Shown: positions 8,719 through 17,252 of the stretch, in pieces
Layout of the letters: each line of letters begins with the position of its first letter
Numbering within the stretch: position 1 is the stretch's first letter
Source: Hankyongella sp964404985
GTDB taxonomy: Bacteria; Pseudomonadota; Alphaproteobacteria; Sphingomonadales; Sphingomonadaceae
Assembly (NCBI GenBank): GCA_964404985.1
Contig: CAYOMD010000008.1
Location: forward strand, 1 to 64,000
Direction of reading: 5' to 3'
Length of the DNA stretch: 64,000 bases
Notes under the pieces: generated by a model
Databases searched by the model: none
Told to the model about the DNA's origin: nothing
What the model saw: only the letters and a program-made list of their open reading frames with translations
Made by a program: the position numbers and the translations under genes

Positions 8719-9504
8719 ATGGGCGCACTGAATACCGCCGCGACCGGCATGCTGGCACAGCAACTGAACGTCGAGGTCATCTCCAACAACATCGCCAACC
8801 TGAACACCACCGGGTTCAAGCGTTCGCGCGCCGAATTCCAGGACCTGCTGTACCAGACGGTCGAGCGTGTCGGCTCCCAGACTTCGGGATCAGACACCCG
8901 CAGAGCCAGCGGCATCCAGATCGGTGTCGGTGTGCGTGCTGCCGGTGTGTACCGGATCAGCCAGCAGGGCAGCCTGACCGATACCGGCAACCGATACGAT
9001 ATCGCCATCGATGGCCGTGGCTACTTCCAGGTGCAGCTCCCGAACGGACAGGATGCCTACAGCCGCGCCGGTGCCTTCCAGATCTCGGACCAGGGCCTTC
9101 TGGTCACTGCCGAGGGCTATCAGGTCCAGCCGGGCATCAATATCCCGAACAATGCTGTCGATGTCACCATCAGCCAGACCGGGTTGGTTCAGGTCAAGAT
9201 CGACGGCCAGACTCAGCCGCAAACCGTCGGCCAGCTCCAGCTTGCGACCTTCTCGAACGATGCGGGGCTGGAAGCCATCGGCTCGAACCTTCTGCTTGAG
9301 AGCGCGTCATCGGGTGCGGCCGTTCTCGGGTCCCCTGGTGACCAGGGCTTCGGCAGTGTGCGCCAGGGCTTCCTGGAGGCATCGAACGTCAATCCGGTGG
9401 GTGAAATCACGTCGCTCATCACCGCGCAGCGCGCCTACGACATGAACTCGAAGGTCATTCAGGCTGCCGACGAAATGCTCAACGCCGCCAACCAGATCCG
9501 GTAA
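8719..9504 (+). CDS. flgG: Flagellar distal rod protein FlgG
   Basis: 261 residues, the standard FlgG length. N-terminal MGALNTAATGMLAQQLN and NNIANLNTTGFKRSRAEF, and C-terminal FLEASNVNPVGEIT and AQRAYDMNSKV are diagnostic. FlgG builds the distal rod that crosses the P and L rings. It lies 15 bp after flgF and 5 bp before flgA in the same operon. Confidence 0.96.
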   Translation: MGALNTAATGMLAQQLNVEVISNNIANLNTTGFKRSRAEFQDLLYQTVERVGSQTSGSDTRRASGIQIGVGVRAAGVYRISQQGSLTDTGNRYDIAIDGRGYFQVQLPNGQDAYSRAGAFQISDQGLLVTAEGYQVQPGINIPNNAVDVTISQTGLVQVKIDGQTQPQTVGQLQLATFSNDAGLEAIGSNLLLESASSGAAVLGSPGDQGFGSVRQGFLEASNVNPVGEITSLITAQRAYDMNSKVIQAADEMLNAANQIR

Positions 9505-9509
9505 ATCTC

Positions 9510-9998
9510 ATGATCCGATTTGTTCTCCTCTTCAGCCTCCTCGCCTCACCGGCGCTGGCAGCACCTGCCGGCCAAGCGACCATCGACGGCGTCACGCCGG
9601 TCGAGGTCATCCGTCGCGGCGAAATTATCGCCGAGGCGCAGCTCAACCCGATGCCGATCCCGGTCAACCGGGCACAGACCGTCCTGCGCCGCGCCGATGT
9701 CGTCGGCCGTCAGGCCCGGCGCGACCTGTCCCCCGGTCAGCCGATCCGCACTTTCGACGTCCAGCCGCCCGAGGCGGTCAAACGCGGCGAGATCGTCACC
9801 ATGGTGGTCGCCAACGGCGGCATGGTGGTCGCTGCACAAGGCCGCGCCATGGAGGCTGGCGGCATCGGCGATACCATTCGCATCCAGAACACGGTCTCGC
9901 AGCGCATCGTCTACGGCTCGATAACCGAAGGGGGCATCATCCGCATTGCCCCGGTTGCCGCGCCAAAGCTGCCGGCGCAGTTTACAGCTCTCAACTAG
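9510..9998 (+). CDS. flgA: P-ring assembly chaperone FlgA
   Basis: 162 residues with a signal peptide (~1-17, SPALAAPA). The SAF-like region (~55-100) contains VGRQARRDLSPGQPIR, followed by the C-terminal beta domain (GEIVTMVVANGGMVV to IRIAPV). FlgA helps FlgI assemble the periplasmic P ring. It is shorter than enterobacterial FlgA (~220 residues) because the N-terminal domain is reduced. It sits between flgG and flgH, and flgI is 2 kb downstream under a separate promoter. Confidence 0.9.
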   Translation: MIRFVLLFSLLASPALAAPAGQATIDGVTPVEVIRRGEIIAEAQLNPMPIPVNRAQTVLRRADVVGRQARRDLSPGQPIRTFDVQPPEAVKRGEIVTMVVANGGMVVAAQGRAMEAGGIGDTIRIQNTVSQRIVYGSITEGGIIRIAPVAAPKLPAQFTALN

Positions 9999-10007
9999 GA
10001 CCAGGCC

Positions 10008-10826
10008 ATGACCCTTCCCTATCGCACACTCAGCCTTGTCAGCCTGCTCGCGCTTGCCGCCTGCGGCGTGCCGGAGCGCATTACCAACATCGGCAAGCCA
10101 CCGAGCTTCTCCAATATCGCGCCGGTCGCACCGACCCGCGAGGCGTCACTCGGTCGGCCGTCTCTGGTGGATGTTGCGCCGGGTGATCTTGCCACAGGTG
10201 CGGCTTTCGATCCGGTCAAAGGCAACCCGCTGGCCGCCGTTAATCCATCAGCCGCGGCAGCCTATGGCGGAACCTCTCTTTACAGAACCGGTTCACGCGC
10301 ATTCTTCCGCGACCAGCGTGCAGCAAGTGTCGGCGATATTCTGACGGTCGAGATCGCGATCAATGACAGCGCGGACCTCGGCAACACCACCACACGTACG
10401 CGCGCCAACAGCGAAAATGCGGGTCTTGCCAACATCCTCGGCTTTGAGTCCAGGCTGGCCGCAGTTCTCCCGAACGCAGTCGACCCCAGCAAGCTGATCG
10501 ACGGTTCATCCGCCAGCCGGTCGACCGGCACCGGCGAAGTGCAACGCAGCGAGGCCATCCAGCTGACCGTGGCCGCCATCGTGACCGGCGTGCTGCCGAA
10601 CGGCAATCTGATCATCCAGGGCCGGCAAGAGGTGCGGGTGAATTTCGAGAAGCGCGAATTGCTGATCGCCGGCATCGTCCGCCCGGAAGACATCAGCCGC
10701 CAGAATACCGTGAAACATAGCCAGATCGCCGAAGCGCGAATCGCCTACGGTGGCAAGGGCCAGCTGACCGACGTGCAGCAAGCCCGTTACGGCCAGCAAC
10801 TCTACGACATCCTCTGGCCGTGGTGA
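10008..10826 (+). CDS. flgH: Flagellar L-ring lipoprotein FlgH
   Basis: 272 residues with a lipoprotein signal; the lipobox LAAC puts the lipidated Cys at ~19. The FlgH core includes LFRTGSRAFF-type sequence (here LYRTGSRAFFRDQRA) and DILTVEIAINDSADL at ~105-120. The C-terminal half reads VTGVLPNGNLIIQGRQEVRVN and ends with GQLTDVQQARYGQQLYDILWPW. FlgH forms the outer-membrane L ring. It is the last gene of the operon, followed by inverted repeats. Confidence 0.95.
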   Translation: MTLPYRTLSLVSLLALAACGVPERITNIGKPPSFSNIAPVAPTREASLGRPSLVDVAPGDLATGAAFDPVKGNPLAAVNPSAAAAYGGTSLYRTGSRAFFRDQRAASVGDILTVEIAINDSADLGNTTTRTRANSENAGLANILGFESRLAAVLPNAVDPSKLIDGSSASRSTGTGEVQRSEAIQLTVAAIVTGVLPNGNLIIQGRQEVRVNFEKRELLIAGIVRPEDISRQNTVKHSQIAEARIAYGGKGQLTDVQQARYGQQLYDILWPW

Positions 10827-10848
10827 TAGGTTAAAGCAGCGCGCCTTC

Positions 10849-10887
10849 AATGTGACCCACATCCGGGATAGAGCGGTTTGTCACATT
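10849..10887. repeat. Inverted repeat after flgH
   Basis: AATGTGAC (10849-10856) and GTCACATT (10880-10887) are perfect 8-bp arms around a 23-bp loop, 23 bp past the flgH stop. This may be part of a terminator or a binding site; no U-run follows. Confidence 0.4.
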
Positions 10888-10922
10888 TAAGGAGCAAAGA
10901 TGCTTTAGATTTATAGGTTTAT

Positions 10923-10994
10923 AGAGCAATTTCTGGCTTTAAATCCGCTTTGAGCATGCCACTCGGCTGACGCGGATTTAAAGCCCGTTGCTCT
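10923..10994. terminator. Long two-tier hairpin between flgH and dksA
   Basis: Inner arms GGCTTTAAATCCGC (10935-10948) and GCGGATTTAAAGCC (10972-10985) are perfect 14-bp complements. Outer arms AGAGCAA (10923-10929) and TTGCTCT (10988-10994) are also perfect. The outer arm touches the dksA stop codon (10993-10995). It is probably a bidirectional terminator for the convergent flgH and dksA genes, or a dispersed palindromic element recruited as one. Confidence 0.55.
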
Positions 10995-11439
10995 AATCCT
11001 CGCGGGTTACCTTCTCCATGCGCTCGTGGCGTTCCTGCGCCTCAAGCGTCATGGTGGCAATCGGGCGCGCCTCCAGGCGGCTGATGGAAATCGGCTCGCC
11101 GGTCACTTCACAATAGCCATATTCACCGTCTTCGATCCGGCGCAACGCCGAGTCTATCTTGGAGACGAGTTTGCGCTGCCGGTCACGGGTCCGCAGTTCG
11201 ATCGACCAGTCGGTCTCGGATGACGCGCGATCGTTGATATCAGGCTCCCGCAACGGCTCCGCCTGCAGCGTCTCCAGGGTTTCGCGGGCATCGCGCATAA
11301 TTTCCTCCCGCCATGCCTTAAGCTTGCGCCGGAAATATTCCTGCTGGCGGGGGTTCATGAAAGGTTCGTCATCACTGGGGCGATAGTCCGGCATCAGGAC
11401 GTCCAAGCCATCCTCCAGGTCGTCGGCACCTTGCGCCAT
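10993..11439 (-). CDS. dksA: DksA/TraR-family RNA polymerase regulator
   Basis: 148 residues. The N-terminal coiled coil (~30-105) carries the conserved DRASSETDWSIELRTRDR region, with acidic residues at the tip that reach the RNA polymerase secondary channel. The C-terminal globular part reads YGYCEVTGEPI and then RLEARPIATMTLEAQER. Only one of the four zinc-binding cysteines of E. coli DksA remains, as is common in alphaproteobacterial DksA. DksA works with ppGpp in the stringent response. It lies leftward between flgH and fliX, downstream of fliX on the same strand. Confidence 0.88.
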   Translation of the reverse strand: MAQGADDLEDGLDVLMPDYRPSDDEPFMNPRQQEYFRRKLKAWREEIMRDARETLETLQAEPLREPDINDRASSETDWSIELRTRDRQRKLVSKIDSALRRIEDGEYGYCEVTGEPISISRLEARPIATMTLEAQERHERMEKVTRED

Positions 11440-11556
11440 TATCCCGCACTCCCAATGATATATTCGCTTTTTTGCTGTTTTTTGGCGCGTATAGTCGTTT
11501 GTTAAGGCACTAGCAACTGCGCGCGTATCCGTTGACCACGAAATGACTCTGGAAAT

Positions 11557-12003
11557 TCAGGCGGAGATGCCGAGTTTTGCCAGTTCGACCATTGCTCGCA
11601 GCTCGATCTGGGCGAGGATATCGTCCAGCGCCGGGTCACCACTCCCCCGTTTGCTGCGCGCATAGGCCAAAAGAGTGCTCATGCGTTCACGCGGGATCGT
11701 GCCCATCACCAGCCCGCGGCGGATCGCCTCAAGCATGTCAAGCATCTCATGGCCTTCACGGGTGGCACGCTGACGCTCGGCAGCTTGGTCCTCGACGCCC
11801 TGCGCGGCCAGCATGGCTCCAAGGCCTGCGGTCGGCGCTATCGGCGCAGCACCTGCGGCCTGGCCGGCTTCTGCCGTGCTGTCCGTCTGAAGAAGCGCGC
11901 CAAAGCCGGCGCTGCCGCTGGCTTTGGCCTTGGTGCGCTCGGTCTCTGCGCGTTGCGGGCGCTGGATGCTGTTAATGAACATTGCCGCACTGTCGCCGAA
12001 CAA
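11557..12003 (-). CDS. fliX: Flagellar assembly regulator FliX
   Basis: 148 residues, or 141 if translation starts at the second Met (MFINSIQRPQ). The N-terminal half is flexible and Ala/Gly-rich. The C-terminal half has the conserved helical FliX region LDMLEAIRRGLVMGTIPRE and ALDDILAQIELRAMVELAKL. In Caulobacter FliX couples basal-body assembly to the sigma-54 activator FlbD. It is divergent from flgI, whose upstream region has a sigma-54 promoter, consistent with that circuit. flbD is not in this window. Confidence 0.88.
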   Translation of the reverse strand: MFGDSAAMFINSIQRPQRAETERTKAKASGSAGFGALLQTDSTAEAGQAAGAAPIAPTAGLGAMLAAQGVEDQAAERQRATREGHEMLDMLEAIRRGLVMGTIPRERMSTLLAYARSKRGSGDPALDDILAQIELRAMVELAKLGISA

Positions 12004-12039
12004 GGTTGCTGAAGTCTAAACGCGGCACCGTTCTTGAGT

Positions 12040-12055
12040 TGGCACGCAATTCGCA
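12040..12055 (+). promoter_or_regulatory. Sigma-54 promoter for flgI
   Basis: TGGCAC-GCAAT-TCGCA matches TGGCAC-N5-TTGCW except T to C in the -12 element. GG (12041-12042) and GC (12053-12054) have the exact spacing. The start would be near 12066, 45 bp before the flgI ATG. Confidence 0.75.
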
Positions 12056-12110
12056 TTTCTAGGGGCGACAGCGCGCCGAACCGCGCGCCAACGCCAGAAG
12101 GACGCCACGA

Positions 12111-13268
12111 ATGTCAAGAGAATCCGCGAGATATGCACGCTATGCGACTTGTGCAGCCGGTCAGATCTGCCGGGCTATACTTGCCGCCCTCCTGCTGCTG
12201 ACATCGCAGACCAGCGCACTGGCAGCCTCCCGCATCAAGGATATCGTCGATTTCGAGAACGTCCGGGAAAACCAGCTTGTCGGTTATGGCCTGGTTGTTG
12301 GCCTCAAGGGCACCGGTGATTCGGTGCGCAAGGCCCCCTTCACGGAAGCCTCGCTGAAGGCCATGCTGGAACGGCTTGGCGTCAATGTCCGGGATGTGAA
12401 TATCGATCCGGACAATGTGGCCGCGGTGTCCGTGACGGCCTCCCTCCCTCCTTTTGCCCGCAAGGGCTCACGCATTGACGTGCAGATATCGGCCATCGGT
12501 GACGCAGAAAATCTGCAAGGTGGAACGCTACTGGTAACACCGCTCGTTGGCCTGGACGGGGAAGTCTATGCGGTTGCCCAGGGCTCGGTTGCCGTTTCGG
12601 GTTTTGAGGCGCGTGGTGCTGGCCAAAGCGTCTCGCGCGGGGTCACCACAGCGGCGCGGATCGCTGGCGGCGGCATCGTCGAGCGTGAGGTCGCGTTCAA
12701 CTTCAATGGCCAGCAAGGGATCAAGCTGGCCCTGAAGAACCCGGATATCACGACAGCCCGCCGGATTGCTGACGCCATCAACGAGGCCAAGGGCGGAAAA
12801 ATCGCGATGGCGATCGACCCGACCACCGTGCAACTCATCCGCCCGGTCGAGGACCAGACGGGCATGCTGGCATTGCTCGGGGATATCGAACAGTTGCCGG
12901 TCAAGGTCGACCAGCCGGCCCGTGTTGTCGTCGACGAAGCGTCCGGCACCATTGTGATGGGTGCCGATGTCAAGATTTCCGAAGTGGCGATCGCCCAGGG
13001 CAACCTGACCATCCGCATCACCGAGACCCCGCAAGTTTCCCAGCCAAACGCACTTTCCCAGACCGGGACAACTCAGGTCGTCCCACGTACTTCGATTGAT
13101 GTCGACGATGGCAACGGCAAGAAACTGGCTCTTTTGCGTGCTGGAGTCTCGTTGCGGGATCTGGTGGATGGGCTGAACGCTCTGGGCGTCGGCCCGCGCG
13201 ACCTCATTACCATCCTGCTGGCACTCCGGACCGCCGGTGCCTTGCAGGCTGAAGTGGAGGTCTTCTGA
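12111..13268 (+). CDS. flgI: Flagellar P-ring protein FlgI
   Basis: 385 residues. A long signal peptide (~1-38) precedes the mature start SRIKDIVDFENVRENQLVG, a strongly conserved FlgI opening. Further family motifs include GYGLVVGLKGTGDS and, near the C-terminus, LLRAGVSLRDLVDGLNALG with LLALRTAGALQAEVEVF. FlgI polymerises into the periplasmic P ring around the rod, helped by FlgA. The stop overlaps the start of the flgJ-like gene by one base. Confidence 0.96.
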   Translation: MSRESARYARYATCAAGQICRAILAALLLLTSQTSALAASRIKDIVDFENVRENQLVGYGLVVGLKGTGDSVRKAPFTEASLKAMLERLGVNVRDVNIDPDNVAAVSVTASLPPFARKGSRIDVQISAIGDAENLQGGTLLVTPLVGLDGEVYAVAQGSVAVSGFEARGAGQSVSRGVTTAARIAGGGIVEREVAFNFNGQQGIKLALKNPDITTARRIADAINEAKGGKIAMAIDPTTVQLIRPVEDQTGMLALLGDIEQLPVKVDQPARVVVDEASGTIVMGADVKISEVAIAQGNLTIRITETPQVSQPNALSQTGTTQVVPRTSIDVDDGNGKKLALLRAGVSLRDLVDGLNALGVGPRDLITILLALRTAGALQAEVEVF

Positions 13269-13645
13269 TGAATGCGCTCTCTCTCGCCTCGCTGCGCCCT
13301 GCCACACCCACGGGATCGGTCGCGCTCAATGCGGACTATTCAGGCCAGGGCGTCCGCGAGAAGCTGAAAAATGCCGCCCGCGACTTCGAGGCGGTGCTGA
13401 TCGGCCAGCTGACCAACGTGCTGCTAGAGTCGGTGCCGGTGAATGAAACCTTCGGCGCTGGGCAGGCCGAGGAAACATTCCGCAGCATGCTAGGGGATGA
13501 GGTTGGCAAGTCCATCGCCCGCCGTGGCGGCATCGGCCTCGCCCCGGCCGTACTTGACCAACTTCTGAAGCTGCAGGGCCTTCCGCCGGAGAAAGCCCCC
13601 GGCCGTGGTCCGCCATCTCTTGCACAAACCGGAGCCGCACGATGA
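13268..13645 (+). CDS. flgJ: Rod-binding protein (FlgJ N-terminal domain only)
   Basis: 125 residues. The region KLKNAARDFEAVLIGQLTN (~31-50) is the FlgJ rod-binding motif, and LGDEVGKSIARRGGIGLA follows. The C-terminal muramidase domain of enteric FlgJ is absent, as is normal in alphaproteobacteria, where a separate lytic enzyme opens the wall. The gene is coupled to flgI and overlaps the next gene by 4 bp. Confidence 0.88.
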   Translation: MNALSLASLRPATPTGSVALNADYSGQGVREKLKNAARDFEAVLIGQLTNVLLESVPVNETFGAGQAEETFRSMLGDEVGKSIARRGGIGLAPAVLDQLLKLQGLPPEKAPGRGPPSLAQTGAAR

Positions 13646-14115
13646 GCCCTGCCCCTGCGCACGCCAAGGAAGTCCCCCTGACCATGACGCAGCAACTCCA
13701 CGCACTGCTGTCGCTCATTGACCAGATTGCCAGTCTCACAGAGCTTGAGGAGCACCGCCTGGAGCTGGAGCGCGCCGGGGCCCTCCATGAACTTATTCGC
13801 GAGAAGACCCGGCTTGCCGGCGAGTTGCAGCAACGCCTGAAACTGGTGCGCAGTGGCACGCAGCAATTGCGCGAGTCGGATGCGTCCCTTCGTGAGCAGG
13901 TTCTGCAGCGGCTCAGCGATCTGCAACAGCGGATTGTGGAAAACGGACGCAGCATCCTGCGCCGCAAGACGGTTAGCGAAGGCCTGCTGTCCGCCATTGC
14001 AGCAGAGCAACAGCGCATGCAAATGCCAAACCCGGTTTACAACGGTCGCGCCGTCGTGACCCCGAATGCGGTCAAGCCGCCAGCAGCCTCCATTGCGCTC
14101 AACGCTGTAGTATAA
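13642..14115 (+). CDS. FlgN-like flagellar export chaperone (putative)
   Basis: 157 residues, almost entirely helical (LALLSLIDQIASLTELEEHR-like start at ~20, then heptads to ~125) with a short unstructured tail. Size, coiled-coil build and position directly after flgI-flgJ fit the FlgN family, which protects hook-filament junction proteins FlgK/FlgL before export. Sequence similarity to enteric FlgN is weak, so the call rests mostly on context. Confidence 0.6.
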   Translation: MSPAPAHAKEVPLTMTQQLHALLSLIDQIASLTELEEHRLELERAGALHELIREKTRLAGELQQRLKLVRSGTQQLRESDASLREQVLQRLSDLQQRIVENGRSILRRKTVSEGLLSAIAAEQQRMQMPNPVYNGRAVVTPNAVKPPAASIALNAVV

Positions 14116-14212
14116 GCTTATTCGCTGCAAAGCGCCCGGCGTTTACCCTCTATTCAGCCGGAAGTGAGAGTCTCTTGCGTACTGAATTGCCCCCTGTCTA
14201 TGTCGCAGGCTC

Positions 14213-14653
14213 ATGGTCACCGAAACACGTTTCCTGTTCTTCTCGAACGATGAGCTGATCGACGCTCTGGCCCCGGTGTTCAAACACCGGAAGTTGAAAG
14301 CGCATGTCGGGGAGCCGATAGTCGTCAGCTTCAGTAAATCCAAAGACGATGCGCTTGAAACGCACCTGACTTATGTCGGCACAGCATCGCGCCGCAGCTT
14401 CAGCCAGGATGAAGTGGGTGCCGCGCTCATTTTGTTGTGCATGCGTCTTGGCATTCCCTTACCCAAGGATACCCCAAAACGCGTGGAATTGCGGGACAAC
14501 CAACTTTGCCTGATTATCGGCGACCACGACTGCTATCCATTGGTGAAGCCTGAGAGTACACCAAGCAAGGAGAAAACCATCCCCAGCGACGTGCTCGAGT
14601 CGGTCGACCATGAAACCGCACTGCTCATGGTCAGTGGCCTGCTGCCGGGTTAG
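14213..14653 (+). CDS. Hypothetical protein downstream of the flgI operon
   Basis: 146 residues with no signal peptide or membrane segment. It looks like a compact soluble alpha/beta protein, with alternating hydrophobic patterns such as LTYVGTASRRSFSQDEVG and ALILLCMRLGIPLPKD. I do not recognise the family. An AGG-type ribosome-binding site (GCAGGCTC) precedes the ATG. It follows the flagellar operon after 97 bp and converges on the chemoreceptor gene, so a motility role is possible but unsupported. Confidence 0.65.
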   Translation: MVTETRFLFFSNDELIDALAPVFKHRKLKAHVGEPIVVSFSKSKDDALETHLTYVGTASRRSFSQDEVGAALILLCMRLGIPLPKDTPKRVELRDNQLCLIIGDHDCYPLVKPESTPSKEKTIPSDVLESVDHETALLMVSGLLPG

Positions 14654-14694
14654 GCCCTTTTCGTTTGAGCCACGGAAAACTTGTAATTTCGATG

Positions 14695-16134
14695 TTAAGC
14701 CTTGTAGGCTAGTCGCAGGCCGCCCCAGTGGCGCCCCCGCACAAAGATCGGGGCTGAGGCATCCTTCATTGCGACGAACACGCCACCCATGTCCCGACGG
14801 TATGACTGGAGCAGGAACGGCTTGATGTTTTGCCCGGCGCGCAGACCGACGCGGTCATTGAAGATGCGACGGTTACGGCCGTGGGCGGTGTTCCATACCG
14901 GGTCCGGACCATGCGGCTTGGAAAACTTCAGATTATGTGTCGGCAGATAGCCGTTGATATCAACTGCAGCACAGAACACCACCCGCTCGTCAATATCCAA
15001 GGCCGCTTCCTGGATTGGCGGCAGCAGCCTGTCGGTCAGCGCTGTAAATTTCGCCAGCACTTGCTGCGGGTTGGTGCCGTCAATGGGCGTATAGGCATGA
15101 CTGAACAAGTCGGCTTCAAGAATGTCCCCGTTTGCAATAGCGGACTCGAACAGTGTCGCAATCCGTGCTGCATCATGCCGCACCTGCTCGATCATGCTCG
15201 TGTCTACGGTCCTAACGCCGGCATTTATCGGGATTGCCAGCAGGTCCTCTGCCCGCTCAACCACAGTACCGACAAGAGTACTGACACGAGTCAGATCATC
15301 GCTTGAACGCACCAGAGCGCTAGCCGTACCGGTCAACCCGATGAGAAACTTCTGGGCATGCTGATCGATCATGCTGGCTTCGTTTTGTATCGCAGCCGTC
15401 ATGTCATTCATCTGCGTCATGACCGTTCGGGTGCGCTGCATAACCTCGCTGAGTGCGCCGGCTTCCTGGCGCGCAGAAACTGCTTTGTCCAATCCCTCTT
15501 CTGCGCGTGTGAGAATACCGCCTGCAGCTTGATAAAGTCCGGCGACAGTTTGCTGAATCTGGTCTGTCGCATCGCTGGTCGAGGCGCTGAGCGCTTTCAC
15601 CTCGCCAGCGACCACCGCAAATCCCTTCCCCGCATCCCCCGCCCGCGCGGCCTCAATGGTAGCGTTCAAAGCCAGCAGGCGTGTCTGGGCGGCAATCCCG
15701 GCAATCGAGGCCGCAACACTGTCGATTCTCTTTAGAGCATCGCTGAGGAGGGCGGCGTCGGCACGAACACCCTCCACAACCTCGGCCAGTCCCCGCACAG
15801 TATGATCTGCCCGCGCTAGGGTCGTGATCGAGGCTTCAGCTTCACGCCGCGCGGTTGCTGTAAGATTTTCAGCATCAGCTGCCGCTTGCCGGACCGTACT
15901 GATACCGGAGGCAACCTCAGTCGCCTGTGTCTGCATGGTGCGCAGGCTGGTGACTTCTTCCCCGATCCGTAGCGACAAATCACTCACACCACCGGAAATG
16001 TCGCTGATCGCCGTCGCAACAATCCCCGCAGTTGCGGCAATATCCGCCACGACGGTGTGCAGACGATTATCCGAGTCTGCCTCTTGCGTCTTAGAGTTCA
16101 TAGCCCATACCCACAGAGCAATATCTCTAGGCAA
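14695..16134 (-). CDS. Soluble methyl-accepting chemotaxis protein with C-terminal sensor
   Basis: 479 residues, or 468 from Met12. No membrane segment is seen. The signalling domain comes first: helices from ~30 to 300, with the hairpin tip around IAGIAAQTRLLALNATIEA, the site that contacts CheA/CheW. A C-terminal domain (~320-479) follows, with VVFCAAVDINGYLPTHN, RNRRIFNDRVG and the ending GRHWGGLRLAY. This C-terminal module recurs in cytoplasmic receptors and probably senses an internal ligand, which I cannot name. The gene is downstream of nrdB on the same strand. Confidence 0.88.
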   Translation of the reverse strand: MPRDIALWVWAMNSKTQEADSDNRLHTVVADIAATAGIVATAISDISGGVSDLSLRIGEEVTSLRTMQTQATEVASGISTVRQAAADAENLTATARREAEASITTLARADHTVRGLAEVVEGVRADAALLSDALKRIDSVAASIAGIAAQTRLLALNATIEAARAGDAGKGFAVVAGEVKALSASTSDATDQIQQTVAGLYQAAGGILTRAEEGLDKAVSARQEAGALSEVMQRTRTVMTQMNDMTAAIQNEASMIDQHAQKFLIGLTGTASALVRSSDDLTRVSTLVGTVVERAEDLLAIPINAGVRTVDTSMIEQVRHDAARIATLFESAIANGDILEADLFSHAYTPIDGTNPQQVLAKFTALTDRLLPPIQEAALDIDERVVFCAAVDINGYLPTHNLKFSKPHGPDPVWNTAHGRNRRIFNDRVGLRAGQNIKPFLLQSYRRDMGGVFVAMKDASAPIFVRGRHWGGLRLAYKA

Positions 16135-16208
16135 GTCTTGGACCTGCGACAGGGCATAGACAATGAGTTTCTGTGATAAACCGTGGCGTACGACTATCGT
16201 ATATGCAG

Positions 16209-17252
16209 CTATTCGGCAGCGAGCATCCCTGTCTCGACTGGCTCCTCAACTATAGTGTCACGGCGGGCCTGCTGGCGCTTGTCGAAGGCACCCCAGACTT
16301 CGCTCCAGTTCCCCCGGGTTGCGGCCTTGGAATATTCAGTGGCCCGCGTTTCGAAGAAATTGGCATGCTCCACCCCGTTCAGCAGCGGTTGCAACCAGGG
16401 CAGCGGGTGCTGGTCAATCAGGTAGAGCGGTTTCAGGCCCAATTGCTTCAGCCGCCAGTCAGCAATGAAGCGGATGTACTTCTTGATCTCGGTGGGCGTC
16501 ATGCCGGGAACCGGCCCCATCTCAAACGCGAGGTCAATGAAGGCATCCTCCAGCCGCACAACACGCTGGCAGCAGTCGGTGATCTCGTCCTTGAGCGCCG
16601 GCGTCAGGCAGTCATTCTCGGCGCAGAACGCATGGAACAGCTTGATGATGCCCTCGCAGTGCAGGCTCTCGTCGCGCACGCTCCAGGATACGATCTGCCC
16701 CATGCCCTTCATCTTGTTGAAGCGCGGGAAGTTCATCAGCATGGCAAAGCTGGCGAACAGCTGCAACCCTTCGGTGAAGCCACCGAACATGGCAAGCGTG
16801 CGGGCGATATCTGCCGGCGTGTCGACGCCGAACTGGCCCATGTAGTCGTGCTTGTCCTTCATTTCCTTGTAGGACATGAACGCGGCGTATTCGGTCTCCG
16901 GCATGCCGATGGTGTCCAGCAGGTGGCTGTAGGCAGCAATGTGCACCGTCTCCATGTTGGAGAAGGCTGCCAGCATCATCTTGATTTCGGTCGGCTTGAA
17001 AACGCGGCCGTAATTCTCGTGGTAACAGTCCTGCACTTCGACATCGGCCTGGGTGAAGAAGCGGAAAATCTGGGTCAGCAGGTTGCGTTCGGTCGGGGTC
17101 AGCTTCTGTGCCCAGTCCCGGCAGTCTTCGCCCAGCGGCACTTCCTCCGGCATCCAGTGGATCTGCTGCTGGCGCTTCCAGAAGTCGAACGCCCAGGGGT
17201 ATTCGAACGGCTTGTAGGTCTTTGAGGCTTCAAGCAAAGGCATGGTCGTCAA
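16209..17252 (-). CDS. nrdB: Class Ia ribonucleotide reductase small subunit NrdB
   Basis: 347 residues. Di-iron and radical residues are in place: Asp in FTQADVEV, the ExxH and tyrosine in METVHIAAYSHLL (equivalent to Glu115, His118 and the radical Tyr122 of E. coli), Glu in TEGLQLFASF, and Glu/His in RDESLHCEG. It generates the tyrosyl radical that NrdA uses to reduce ribonucleotides. There is no N-terminal ATP-cone. Its start overlaps the small lipoprotein gene by 4 bp, indicating coupled translation. Confidence 0.95.
   Translation of the reverse strand: MTTMPLLEASKTYKPFEYPWAFDFWKRQQQIHWMPEEVPLGEDCRDWAQKLTPTERNLLTQIFRFFTQADVEVQDCYHENYGRVFKPTEIKMMLAAFSNMETVHIAAYSHLLDTIGMPETEYAAFMSYKEMKDKHDYMGQFGVDTPADIARTLAMFGGFTEGLQLFASFAMLMNFPRFNKMKGMGQIVSWSVRDESLHCEGIIKLFHAFCAENDCLTPALKDEITDCCQRVVRLEDAFIDLAFEMGPVPGMTPTEIKKYIRFIADWRLKQLGLKPLYLIDQHPLPWLQPLLNGVEHANFFETRATEYSKAATRGNWSEVWGAFDKRQQARRDTIVEEPVETGMLAAE

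Noticed and set aside
16135..16208. Promoter between nrdB and the chemoreceptor
   Set aside because: No recognisable sigma-70, sigma-28 or sigma-54 elements were seen in the 74 bp.
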